Assembly (NCBI GenBank): GCA_023213395.1
Contig: CM041465.1
Span: forward strand, 132,377,741-132,441,740
Direction of reading: 5' to 3'
DNA length: 64,000 nt
From: Cycas panzhihuaensis
Lineage: Eukaryota; Cycadophyta
Shown: in pieces, positions 20,319-29,120 of the stretch
Layout of the letters: the number at the start of each line of letters is the position of its first letter
How positions within the stretch are numbered: the stretch's first letter is position 1
Notes under the pieces: model-generated
Database searches by the model: none
Seen by the model: the letters and a program-made list of their open reading frames with translations, nothing else
Told to the model about the DNA's origin: nothing
Program-made: the position numbers and the translations under genes

Positions 20319-20600
20319 CCCAGCTTACCAGCAGGATCAGTTGGTTGTACCATATCGTATTGCATGATGTTGAGGCAACCAACTGCCTTGATACCGAGCC
20401 ATGATCCAGTTTGGTATGGATACAAAAATAGAAAAAAAAATTTGGAAAAAATAAAAAATAACCGTAACTCATTACTGATATAAGTAACAGCAGCATAATC
20501 TCAGGAAAACCAGAGGAAAATTCATCGGCATACAAGCAAATTACAGTGTACATACCGAAAAAGGTATGTTACTGTGCACGCATGATTGAAACAGTGATAA
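20319..20600 (+). other. Non-coding stretch after integrase in B
   Basis: Starts right after the integrase stop with CCCAGCTTACCAGCAGGATCAG-like text conserved in C and recognisably in H (54630-54720). It then holds an AT-rich run (aaaaatagaaaaaaaaatttgg near 20425-20455) that is a pure A run in C and H. I see no coding sequence or RNA gene. Confidence 0.5.
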
Positions 20601-20615
20601 AAGTGGAAAATGCAC

Positions 20616-21160
20616 TATACGTACCAAAGGAATTCACTAAAGTACGCATAGTTTAAAAAAGTGACTCGGAATTACACTATACGTACCTGAAAAGTACGCA
20701 GATAGGTACGCATAGTATCAATAACTTTAAGTGGCTCTATTACATTATACGTACCTGAAAAGTACGCAGACAGGTACGCACAGTGCAAAGGAGCGTAAGT
20801 TCAAATTTTACATTATACGTACCAATGAAGTACGTAATCGGGTACGCACTGTGTAAAAGATACTTAAGTGATTAGTTACATTATACGTACCAAAGGAAGT
20901 ACGCAATCGAGTATGTATAATGAAGGCTTTTAATATTATACGTACTAAGGGCACGTATAAGACAAAATACGCAAAACGACAAATCATTACGTACCTGCGA
21001 GCATTCCCGTGTAGTACGCAGAGCGGAACGGACTACGGAAAACGGCACGCAAAGACTTGATCGGGTACACATTCCAGTACGCAAGAACAGAAAACGACAA
21101 GCGTTCTACATAGGTACGTACGTACGGTTCTGCTAGTACGCTTTGGTTTCTTTCTTATCT
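20616..21160 (+). repeat. 68-bp tandem repeats built on TATACGTACC
   Basis: TATACGTACC recurs at 20616, 20678, 20746, 20814 and 20882, the last four exactly 68 bp apart; shortened units follow at 20937 and about 20987. Each unit has TATACGTACC, then about 15 bases later a second GTACG word, then a variable filler. The repeats fill the spacer between integrase and the extra ORF and are kept in C (63338-63720) with similar spacing. Confidence 0.85.
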
Positions 21161-21176
21161 CTGGAACTCCACAGCC

Positions 21177-21989
21177 ATGATGAGGACAGTAGGGTGCCAA
21201 GAGGCCTACGTTCCGAAATTAAAACAAGACCTCCAAGCTCTACCAACTGCATTTCAGGCTAAGGTTAAGCAGGCAGGCTGGAAAGACTACATCTATTGTA
21301 ACCCTATGTATTATGACTCGGAATTAATGGACCAAATCCTAATGGCCCTAAAAGCAGACAGCAGAAAGGTCAAAATGGACGCAGACATAGTCCATATCAT
21401 CACTGGACTTCCCAAGGAGGGAGAGGTTCCATTGGGAGCAAAAAGGTCAGAGGTAGACAGGGAAATGTGGCTGAGGGAACTATGCCAGCCTAACACTCAA
21501 ATTATGTCCGGTGGAATCAGGGTAGCTGACATTATAGACGGCAGACTTCAGTGGGTGGCCAAAGTTATTAATTCCAGGTTTTTGTCAAAAAGGAAGTATA
21601 CCTATATCCAGGGAGGCATGATGCAGCTATTATTAAAAATTAGGGATGGAGAAAGAATGAATTGGTCAGAATTTTTGGCGGAGAACATGAGACAGCAGTT
21701 ACAGGAAATCCGAACACATCCATTCCGCCATCCTTCATTGCTTCTGGCAATATTATTTTACCAAAGGTCCGAAGTTCGGTTGACCAAAACTACCATCTCT
21801 CCTCAGAGCCAATTATCAAACAAAGGTAGCGAGTTCCCGATACAACAACCAAGATGGAAGCCAAACAATGAGTTCAAAAGCAGATGCAAAAGGTGCTTAC
21901 GGCTACGTAAAACACTGAACACCTATTCCTCATCGGACGAAGCAAGTCGCTCATCGTCATGGAAGAGGAAGAAAGGGAAGAGGAAATGA
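21177..21989 (+). CDS. Extra ORF downstream of integrase (270 aa)
   Basis: Sense-strand ORF after pol, in the place where Athila elements carry an env-like ORF. Residues 1-60 contain EAYVPKLKQDLQALP and WKDYIYCNPMYYDSELMDQIL. The middle has VKMDADIVHIITGLP, MWLRELCQP, DIIDGRLQWVAKVINSRFLSKRKYTYIQ... and MMQLLLKIRDGERMNWSEFL. That order resembles the 'putative plant transposon protein' domain found with Athila/Tat elements; this is recalled similarity. The C-terminus is basic and Ser-rich (SSSWKRKKGKRK), perhaps nuclear targeting. I see no signal peptide or membrane segment, so an envelope role is not supported. The start is conserved in C and H. Confidence 0.7.
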   Translation: MMRTVGCQEAYVPKLKQDLQALPTAFQAKVKQAGWKDYIYCNPMYYDSELMDQILMALKADSRKVKMDADIVHIITGLPKEGEVPLGAKRSEVDREMWLRELCQPNTQIMSGGIRVADIIDGRLQWVAKVINSRFLSKRKYTYIQGGMMQLLLKIRDGERMNWSEFLAENMRQQLQEIRTHPFRHPSLLLAILFYQRSEVRLTKTTISPQSQLSNKGSEFPIQQPRWKPNNEFKSRCKRCLRLRKTLNTYSSSDEASRSSSWKRKKGKRK

Positions 21990-22250
21990 AGAAGAAGAGG
22001 AGGAAGAAGGTACATCCGGGAAGAATGGGAAGACTTCCCACCAGCAGCAGAGGTAGGAGAACCCTCAGCACCTCCTACACCGCAAGATAAAGCGGGACCT
22101 ATCATTCAAATGATTCAGGACTTGGAGGCAGGGTACAAAGCAGAGATAGCGGCCCTTCAGGAAAAAATAAAGGAGAAGTATGCCATTATTGCCACCTTGA
22201 CATAGATCAACGAGGAAATTTTTGGGAGGACCGAGGCAGCAGGAGCCGCC
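21990..22250 (+). pseudogene. Frameshifted C-terminal extension of the extra ORF
   Basis: A shifted frame continues past the stop as EDFPPAAEVGEPSAPPTP, IIQMIQDLEAGYKAEIAALQ, EKIKEKYAIIATL, with a stop near 22204, then EEIFGRTEAAGAALRQS. The heptad-like run around DLEAGYKAEIAALQEKIKEKY suggests a coiled coil. If one or two indels near 21950-22010 are recent or are sequence errors, the full protein would be about 350 residues. Confidence 0.5.
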
Positions 22251-22257
22251 TTGAGAC

Positions 22258-22270
22258 AGAGTGGGGGAGG
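22258..22270 (+). promoter_or_regulatory. Candidate polypurine tract of element B
   Basis: AGTGGGGGAGGGA is the only strong purine run near the 3' LTR, but it lies 76 bases before the LTR start at 22347. The bases just before the LTR (gggataga) are only a short purine run. Either may prime plus-strand synthesis. Confidence 0.45.
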
Positions 22271-22346
22271 GATACCCCGAAATTTTGATTTTTTGGAGTT
22301 TTGTTGAGCAAGGATGCTCAAACCCATAATCATGACCCGGGATAGA

Positions 22347-23176
22347 TGTTGGAGTCAAAAGTGATCCAATGGTCGCGTGTGAGGACCAGAGGTAGGTCAG
22401 ATAACCCGAGTTGTGCAGGTACGGACCGTACGGAGGTACGCACGAGGCAAAACGGCAGAAAAATGAGCATTCTGGGTACGTATGATAGGTGCGTACCTAG
22501 AACGAGTACGTATGATGATACGCATCACCGGCGTAATCGGAACCAAGCAGAGGTGGTACGCACGACTCCAGGGGACCAGTGAAGACCTGTCGAGATGCCG
22601 CACGACGCATTTTGACGCACGGACTCAAAGGAAGAATTAATTAAGGCTAAACAAGTGATTAAGTGAAAGGGCACGATGATCGAGGGGTACTGCAGTTATG
22701 ACAGATCATAACCCATCACCAAAAGGTACCAAAGATGAGTACTTAAGGAGGTATGCATGGTTCACCTAGTTAGGGTGAGAGCCGGATATCACTGCACGCC
22801 AGGTGCAGGAGCCAAGACGCATGATGCCCATTTGGAGCATCACCGTATGATAAGTACCATCTGCACGCATTGTAACAGAAGATCAGATGCTACCGGAATG
22901 CTCAAGAATGCATTCCGCCTACGTGTAAATGAACTGTTAACTTAATAAAAGGAAGAGTTACGTGGAAATTGGTGTATTCTCGGTGTTGTGATGATGATTT
23001 GCTGAGTATGTATTGATTTCTTTACTGCTGTGTACCATTCTGTGAATTATATATGGAATGTATGTGAATGACCATGTTGACAGTATCCTAAAACTAGACT
23101 ATAGCGCTGTGTAACCTTGACAAGTGTAGCAAGGGGTATCTCGTAAGTGTAACAAGGACCCCCGGCAAAGTCAACA
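22347..23176 (+). repeat. 3' LTR of element B
   Basis: An 830-bp LTR with the same ends as the 5' LTR (TGTTGGAGTC...AAGTCAACA). The second half, with the TATA-like site at 23048, is nearly identical to the 5' copy. The TACG-rich first half has more changes, often turning gtacgc into gcacg or losing bases. Confidence 0.9.
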
Positions 23177-23812
23177 ATAGGGCAGATGGGAACTTCACGT
23201 GGCTACGTTAACAGATAGACGACTCACGCAGCATGCAGGGTTAATGATCGACTCAGTTCACTAACGATGATGGAAACCTTCACTCTGTGGGGTTTGTTTT
23301 TATGAGCTTCACATATAGGTGATAACGTAATAGAGGTATGGGCAATATAGTCAACACAAGTGTGAGTTCGATGAGCAAGGCTGTCTTAGCAAGAACTCCT
23401 TCAACGAGGGTTTATTCATAACCTGTGCATGCAGATTATGGCAGAATTTTCCATAACAACTTTATATGAGCTTAGTACTAACTCCAAATTTTACTAATCA
23501 AATTTCAATGATTTCCAATACAAGCATTCACTAGCAACTTTAGATTTATTCATATGTCACCATCTTCCAATTTCATAAATTCCAATCAAATTCTTTGAAA
23601 GGTAAACCCAATGCAAAGCTTTTATCATATAACAAAATAAGGAACAGTATTACCCAGTAAAATTCTGTAAATGCCTAGCACATTTTGGAACATCTTCTTC
23701 AAGCAGAACCACAAACTGAGAAACGACTTTACGAAGTCACCTCCACACTCATCAAAGAACATTGAATCTGCACAACAACAAGCAATCCACTCTCAAATAG
23801 ATAGGAGAGCCT
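23177..23812 (-). other. Leader of element L
   Basis: Non-coding sequence between the primer site of L and the insertion point of B. No gag start is seen on the minus strand. The plus-strand frame at 23671-23934 runs through the primer site and into the LTR, so it is chance. Confidence 0.5.
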
Positions 23813-23824
23813 GCTCTGATACCA
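23813..23824 (-). promoter_or_regulatory. Primer binding site of element L (initiator Met tRNA)
   Basis: On the minus strand TGGTATCAGAGC follows the LTR end directly. This is the standard plant copia primer site complementary to initiator methionine tRNA. It shows that the LTR at 23825-24213 is the 5' LTR and suggests copia machinery mobilised L. Confidence 0.85.
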
Positions 23825-24213
23825 TGTTAAATTATTACATGGAGAGCATTCAACATCCAATGGAAATAACTCAAGATCATTCAATATTCAAGATCAATAG
23901 AACAAGTATCATGAATATAATATTGCAGAATTGACTCAATATGAAAGGAAGTGCATCACAATATCTCCACAACCACAACAATAGCATAATGGACTCCATC
24001 TTGACTCAATGTGATCTACTCTACCTCAACCACTTATTTATATATTATAAGAGGGAGTAAGTAGGACAAAATGTGTTACATGTGGGATATATAAACTCTT
24101 ACACAACCAACAACCTAACACCTATATATTGACCAATAATCTAATGACCAATTATATGCACAAGTGTGCATTTCATAGTTAGACACTTACACATTAAACA
24201 TTATCTTCCAACA
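23825..24213 (-). repeat. 5' LTR of element L
   Basis: On the minus strand the 389-bp LTR starts TGTTGGAAG and ends AATTTAACA. It matches the two halves of the LTR at 10734-11655 and lacks the 470-bp insert. Confidence 0.85.
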
Positions 24214-24215
24214 CT

Positions 24216-25395
24216 TAGAAGGGGGTAAAAGTAGATGTCCATAAATTCGTCTTAGAATGCAACATCTATCAAAGGAACAAGACCGAAAACACAAAAATAC
24301 TTAGATTACTACAACCATTATCCATGATTGAACAAACATGGGAAGAAATATCAATGGATTTCATAGCAAGATTCCCCATGTCTGAAGGAAAGGATACAAT
24401 CTTCATGGTAGTTTATTGACTAATCAAATACATGCATTTCTTAGGCACCCAAGTAACAACTAGAGCTAGCCAAATTATCATACTATTCATCAAGGAGATC
24501 CACAGACTCCATGGATTCCCTAAGATCATCATCAGTGACTGTGACCCCAAATTTATGAGCAATTTCTAGCAAGAACTATTTAGACAAGTAGGCACCAAAC
24601 TATCAATGAGCTCAGCTTACCAACCCCTAGACAAATGGCCAAACGAAGGCCGTAAACAAATGTCTAGAAGGATATTTGCGAAACTTCATACCCAACAAAC
24701 AACAACAATGGCACAAATGGCTACTCCTAGCCAAATGGTGATACAATAATACTTATCATACATCTACTAAGATGACACCTTTCTAAGCATTATATGGATA
24801 TGAACCCCTGTCACTTCTCAAATGGGCCAAGACCTCACTTGTTCAATCTATCCAAGAACAACAAGAGCAAATGGACAGAACATTACAAATACTCAAAGAC
24901 AACCTAAACACTGGCAGAAACCATGTGAAACAAGAAGTCGACCGCCACAGGATAGAAAGATCATTCGGACTAGGAGATTGGGTTTTTCTCATACTACAAC
25001 CATAGAAGCAATCCACACTAAAAAGGGCAGGAAAATACAAACTACAACCTCGATTCTTTGACCCATACCAAATACAAGACAAAGTAGGAGAAGTCGTATA
25101 TTGACTCCACCTACCACCCTCATACATAATGTTTTCCATGTCCCCTGCCTCAAGTGAAATGTAGGGCAAGATATAGTATCTCAAACTGAGCTACCAATAC
25201 TCAATGAAGAAGGTAAGTTAATAATAGAACTAGAAGGCATCCTCCAAATTAGAATAAGGAACTTACACTCCAAATGAATACGAGAATACCTAGTGAAGTG
25301 GAAAGATCAAAACCTCGAGGATGCCACATGGGAAGCCAAAAACTGGTATAAACAACATACCAACTTATCTATGCTTTGAGGACAAAGCATGCTTT
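24216..25395 (+). pseudogene. chromovirus integrase and chromodomain
   Basis: Starts inside the HHCC domain: KGVKVDVHKFVLECNIYQRNK, with the Cys pair. The core has ISMDFIARFPMSEG (first Asp), GFPKIIISDCDPKFMSNF (second Asp) and a third motif TNGQTKAVNKCLEGYLRNF in which the catalytic Glu is Lys. A GLR-type C-terminus follows (LGDWVFL, KLQPRFFDPYQIQDKVG). The end holds EYLVKWKDQNLEDATWE (about 25284-25330), the core of a chromodomain, which in chromoviruses directs integration to marked chromatin. Several stops are present. Confidence 0.85.
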
Positions 25396-25396
25396 C

Positions 25397-25408
25397 AAGG
25401 GGAGGGAC
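25397..25408 (+). promoter_or_regulatory. Polypurine tract of element A
   Basis: AAGGGGAGGGAC lies one base before the TGTAGC start of the LTR, just after the chromodomain frame, as expected for a plus-strand gypsy element. Confidence 0.8.
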
Positions 25409-25409
25409 T

Positions 25410-25590
25410 TGTAGCATTCCCAAGGTGCTGACCTTGGCCCTCCTAAACAAGAACCCTTCTTGGTCGACCAAGGACATTAGGGGAAAAACACGTGTACAAA
25501 CACCCTTTGAAAGATCATCTATGTAATTAAATATACACAATGTTATGGAACACTATTAGAAAAATGAAACAAAGTCAAATCACTTTCCAA
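25410..25590 (+). repeat. Partial 3' LTR of element A
   Basis: Starts TGTAGCATTCCC after the polypurine tract. No end motif or partner is found before sequence of D takes over, so the LTR is cut short. The right limit is approximate. Confidence 0.55.
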
Positions 25591-25599
25591 AAATGATAA

Positions 25600-26130
25600 A
25601 AATATTCAATGGGACTATTCAAACAAAGAGCACATGGAAAAATCCCAAACTTGTTCCTATTGAAAGCTCAACAGATAGAAATGTGATCATTTATCCTGAT
25701 CCTGCCTTAGTTGATGCTTGAGAAGCTAATGATGAAATAGCCTTATCATTTATTCATATGACTATTGACAATGTTGTTGATCAGAATATTGTAACTGCTT
25801 CTACTTCTAAAGAAGCTTGGGACACTTTGATTGCTCTGTATGAAAGGCGAGATAATGCTCGCATTGTAATGATGAAAGCTAAATTGTTTACTTTGAGATT
25901 TGTTGAGCCTATGACAGCTTTCTTATCCTCAATCAAAGAGATTAATAATGAACTGCCTATGTTGGGGAAACCAACCTCAAATGAAGACCTTGTCACTGCT
26001 ACAATTCATGCATTGCCATGGGTGTACAACGACTTCATTTCTTCATTCACACGAGGAGGCACACTTGGCACAATGACTTTCAATAAACTTGAAAATATTT
26101 TACTACAAGAGAATCAAATCTACTCCCGTT
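25600..26130 (+). pseudogene. copia gag (UBN2-like) of element D
   Basis: The open part 25758-26132 reads IDNVVDQNIVTASTSKEAWDT, LYERRDNARIVMMKAKLFTL, MTAFLSSIKEINNEL, SNEDLVTATIHALPWVYNDFI and TFNKLENILLQENQIYSR. This is a copia gag, very close to the minus-strand gag of D2. Upstream bases from about 25600 (LVPIESSTDRNVIIYPDPALVDA) are homologous to D2 with one stop. Confidence 0.85.
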
Positions 26131-26229
26131 AGGGTGTACCATCCACATTAGGAGTTTTCATGGGTGAGTAGAAAGGCAAACAAAGTCCCAAACCAAACTT
26201 CAACAAACAATTTGGAAATTTGAATATTG

Positions 26230-26520
26230 GCACAACTAAAGGCAACACTATTGTTTGCCATTATTATGGCAAAACAGGCCACATTCAACCAGAGTGTTGG
26301 AAACGTCAGTTCGACATGTAGTAGCAGCAACACCAAACACAACAACAACAACAACAACTACAATAGCAACAACAACAATAGCCTCCTCATAGACCGAATC
26401 GAGGTGGATTCTGAAGAGGTCACAGAGGAAGGGGGACATTTAGAGGTGGCAACCAAAGCCACACTTATCAATTTGCCAATGATGATGGCAAATTGTTTTG
26501 TGCCTATCGCACCACAAATA
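26230..26520 (+). pseudogene. gag zinc knuckle and low-complexity linker of D
   Basis: The zinc knuckle near 26255-26296 reads CHYYGKTGHIQPEC, with the second Cys replaced by Tyr. It is followed by a CAA-rich tract (26336-26380), which in frame gives a poly-Gln run, and a Gly/Arg-rich piece (RGHRGRGTFRGG). Poly-Gln and Gly-Arg linkers after the zinc knuckle are common in copia gags. Confidence 0.7.
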
Positions 26521-27062
26521 GTGATAGCACTTGGATCATTGATTCGAGAGCATCCCATCATATGATTGGTGACAAGGATTTGCTTTATGATGTTAAACAA
26601 GGAAAAGGGCAAACGATCACCTTCAGCAACAATAGGACTATATAGATATCTGGAGTGGGCAAAATTGCCTATTTTCACTCACCAGATTGCCCTACTTCGA
26701 CATTGCTCATTGGTGATGCTTACTTGGTACTTTCAATGCATAAGAACCTTCTATTTGTTAGCTAACTGGACAAGCAACATATGAGTGTTTTATTTAAGGG
26801 GGGAAATGCACTATGAGTGATAGGAATGATCAAGTGATTGCCATTGGTCATGAAGACTATGGACTTTACAAATTGGATGCTTCAAACATTACACTTGATA
26901 CTCCTCTTGCATATCCAGTCTCTTAGTCACTGACCAAAGAGCAACTTTGGCACAACAGATTATGCCACTTGAGCCTAGACAACATCAAAATGATGTTAGC
27001 AAAAGCACAGTGTATGGGCTTCCCAAGATTTTTGCATCTAAATGCATTTGTGAAGCTTGTAT
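26521..27062 (+). pseudogene. copia protease and pre-integrase of D
   Basis: The protease motif reads TWIIDSRASHHM, so the Gly of DSGA is Arg. YLVLSMHKNLLFVS and FKGGNALYE-type sequence follow in shifted frames. The pre-integrase domain (26947-27060) has KSTVYGLPKIFASKCICEAC. The domain is cut at 27062 by K and continues at 31310. Confidence 0.75.
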
Positions 27063-27643
27063 TATAGTGGGCCAACATATAAAACAACACACGACAACTC
27101 TATTTCCAACATATAGCAAAGATATATTCATAGCATATCATCATATTTTGTATATTTACAACAAATTGCATATAATTACAGCCATGTACCATAGATAATA
27201 CTTCTCAACACCAACAAATTACAGCAGATAACATGTGTTCACAGCACTCAACTTAGCAAATATATAAATCATTTATACATTCATTGATAGCAGCAATGGA
27301 GCAATAAAATGAATAACATTAACAGAACAATAGCACTTGATATAGAACGTCCAACAGTTGATGAACTCTCTTCGAGGCGAGAGCAACCCTCCAACAGGCA
27401 CGAGGCCCTAATGGCACATAGCCATTATACCATACATAATAGAATTCTCTAAGACTTCTTACAGATGTGGAAGGCTCTTCTATTTATAGCCTTCAAAACC
27501 AATCTCTTATTTTTTCCTCCAAAAATTGGCTTCATAATAAAATAAAATAAATGATTCTTCTTTTAATTCTTCTAAAAATTGATTTCATCATAATAAAAAT
27601 CCTTTATAAAACTGACTTCTTCTTTTATTTTGGGAACACTACA
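27063..27643 (-). repeat. 3' LTR of element K
   Basis: A 581-bp LTR reading TGTAGTGTTCCC on the minus strand and ending CCCACTATA (expected CCCACTACA, as in the copy at 30268). It sits directly beside a polypurine tract. Two further partial copies lie at 30268-31309. Confidence 0.85.
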
Positions 27644-27645
27644 AT

Positions 27646-27790
27646 TCCTCTCCCCTTAAAATGATACTTTGCCCTCGAAGTATCGAGAATTGCTTGTAGC
27701 TCGGTCTAATATTCCATCCACCACCTGCTAGATCTTATATTTCATAAAGATTTGGCTTGATCTTGCATCTTCCATGAAACTTTGCTAGCA
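27646..27790 (-). pseudogene. Polypurine tract and pol tail of element K
   Basis: On the minus strand AAGGGGAGAGGA (about 27646-27657) precedes the LTR. Just upstream of it the frame ends with VVDGILDR, SRYFEGKVSF then stop. The 'FEGKVSF then polypurine tract' layout is usual for the end of plant gypsy pol, so K keeps a scrap of a pol gene. Confidence 0.6.
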
Positions 27791-28703
27791 AGGGTCTTGA
27801 ATTTGCCGTTGTTTGTTCCTGGGACTAGGTACATGCTTTATCTTGTTCTATATTAGGATGATTTTGGGACTTGTGAGGTGTCTCGAATGTCTCGTCCTGG
27901 TCTTGCCTTATGTTTGCACATTATATTTTCAAATGAGAAGGAGTGTTGCGAAAAAGGGGAGCAAAATAATGAGAACTTGGGTGACAATTCTGGGAAAAGA
28001 ATTGATCATAGGGATCTTGAAATGATCATTGCTTATTTTCAAGAAGAAAAAAAGAGGTGGGATTATGAACTGAGATTAGGTATAGTACTGAAGGTGAAAG
28101 AAGAAAGGATAAATATTGGTATTTGCCTTGGATGGAGATGAGAATTTGTGTAGGTTTTGTTGGACCACAACACTTTTTGGGAGAGAAAGGTAGATGGGGA
28201 ATCAACGATAGATGTTCTTTCTGAAAAAAAGGCTTTAATAGGTTTTTAGAAATGGTATTCAGACAAAAGAAAAGATTTAACAGAAAAAAGCAATATTGAT
28301 AATATGAAATTGAAGGGGTTTGGGAAAAGCCGGACATGGTTTTGTAAGGGGTAATACTAAGAGATGAAACCTGATGAACAAATTGAAGTTGTATTCTGTT
28401 GAGGATGGTTTATAGGGGGTGAAGGAGTACATCAGTAAAAAGATGAACTAGGGTTACAAAGGGGAATTAGGATTTGACCTATGAAAAAACTAGAGTTAAG
28501 GGCATTATGGCTAACTATGGGATGAAGAAAAGATATTTTCGCTATAGCTACTGAGATAGGAAAAGAGAGAGGATAGATGATGCTACCAAAAGAAATGTGC
28601 ATGTGTAACACAGGATTAATGAATACCTTGCATGAAGTTTGTTGAGATTCTTCTTTAAAATTTAGTTGTTTCTTCACTTGTTTTCGTTGTGTTTGTGTTG
28701 CCA

Positions 28704-29120
28704 CTATGTAACTTCACTTTGAATTTTTTCTTTGATATTGACTTGAGACTCTTCTGTTGCTTGTGCCTGCTTCAAGTCTTCTATGTAGTCATGTTGTTCC
28801 CTCTGCGCTAGTTCTTGCTCTAGCTCCTGCAAAATCTCTAGGATCTTCTCATTAATAGTTTCTTCTTCATGTCCTTCTTGTTCTGCTTAAATTTTATCTT
28901 ACTTATGCCTCTTGAAAGCTGTGATAGCCACATCTAAAAATTGGTACCATAGGAGAGGTTTTTTAGCCCAATTAGTAAACCACTCATAAGCTTGGTCGTT
29001 CAATATCTTTTCTAATATTTATCGATAGTCTTCAAATTCTATATCGAATGTGAATTCAAAGTTTTCTATCCATTTTTTCATGTCATCGTAATCCTCTAGA
29101 TTAAAAAAATCTGTCTCCAT
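28704..29120 (-). pseudogene. gag-like reading frame of element K
   Basis: A minus-strand frame of 139 codons with three stops, from an ATG at 29118-29120. It begins METDFFNLEDYDDMKKWIEN, then FEFTFDIEFEDYR, ILNDQAYEWFTNWAKKPLLW and FLDVAITAFKRHK, which fits the spacing of a retrotransposon capsid domain (paired Trp, then F and F). It ends in a Glu/Gln-rich likely coiled coil (ILEILQELEQELAQREQHD). There is no zinc knuckle and no pol after it. Assignment as gag rests on pattern and position. Confidence 0.5.

Larger units (their letters stand above)
12663..23176 (+). mobile_element. Element B: nearly full-length Ty3/gypsy, Athila/Tat-like
   Basis: The 10.5-kb element has two LTRs of about 830 bp, each TGTTGGAGTC...AAGTCAACA. 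Order: LTR, primer site, gag, protease, capsid-like modules, reverse transcriptase, RNase H, integrase, tandem-repeat spacer, extra ORF, LTR. The flanks ataag (12658-12662) and atagg (23177-23181) fit a 5-bp target duplication with one change. The reverse transcriptase (FLDD then WTLYG) and the ORF after integrase resemble the plant Athila/Tat branch. It is broken by relatively few stops and frameshifts, and is the best-preserved element here. Confidence 0.9.
10734..24213 (-). mobile_element. Element L: small non-autonomous LTR element, host of B
   Basis: On the minus strand the order is 5' LTR (24213-23825), primer site, leader (23812-23177), [element B], an acidic decayed reading frame, polypurine tract, 3' LTR (11655-10734). 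Without B the internal region is only about 1.6 kb and shows no gag or pol motif. It sits inside the integrase of A: the frame of A runs on either side, and the flanks tttgg (10729-10733) and cttag (24214-24218) fit a 5-bp target duplication with two transitions. Confidence 0.75.
24214..25590 (+). mobile_element. Element A, right part: integrase, chromodomain, partial 3' LTR
   Basis: This continues the chromovirus interrupted at 10733. The integrase resumes at the residue where it stopped. After the chromodomain come a polypurine tract and the start of the 3' LTR, which fades into D near 25590. Confidence 0.75.

Noticed and set aside
20616-21000. 68-bp repeats as a CRISPR array
   Set aside because: The units are direct tandem copies with decaying sequence and no unique spacers of constant length, and they sit in a plant retrotransposon.
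21177-21989. Envelope protein in the extra ORF
   Set aside because: I see no signal peptide, transmembrane segment or glycoprotein-like Cys pattern; the middle of the protein looks more like the plant transposon protein domain.
26148-26678. Val/Leu-rich minus-strand frames as membrane proteins
   Set aside because: They are the reverse reading of the CAA-rich gag linker of D, which gives runs of Val and Leu on the other strand.
27813-28141. Two overlapping plus-strand frames as host genes
   Set aside because: No motif, overlapping frames, and a location inside minus-strand element K.
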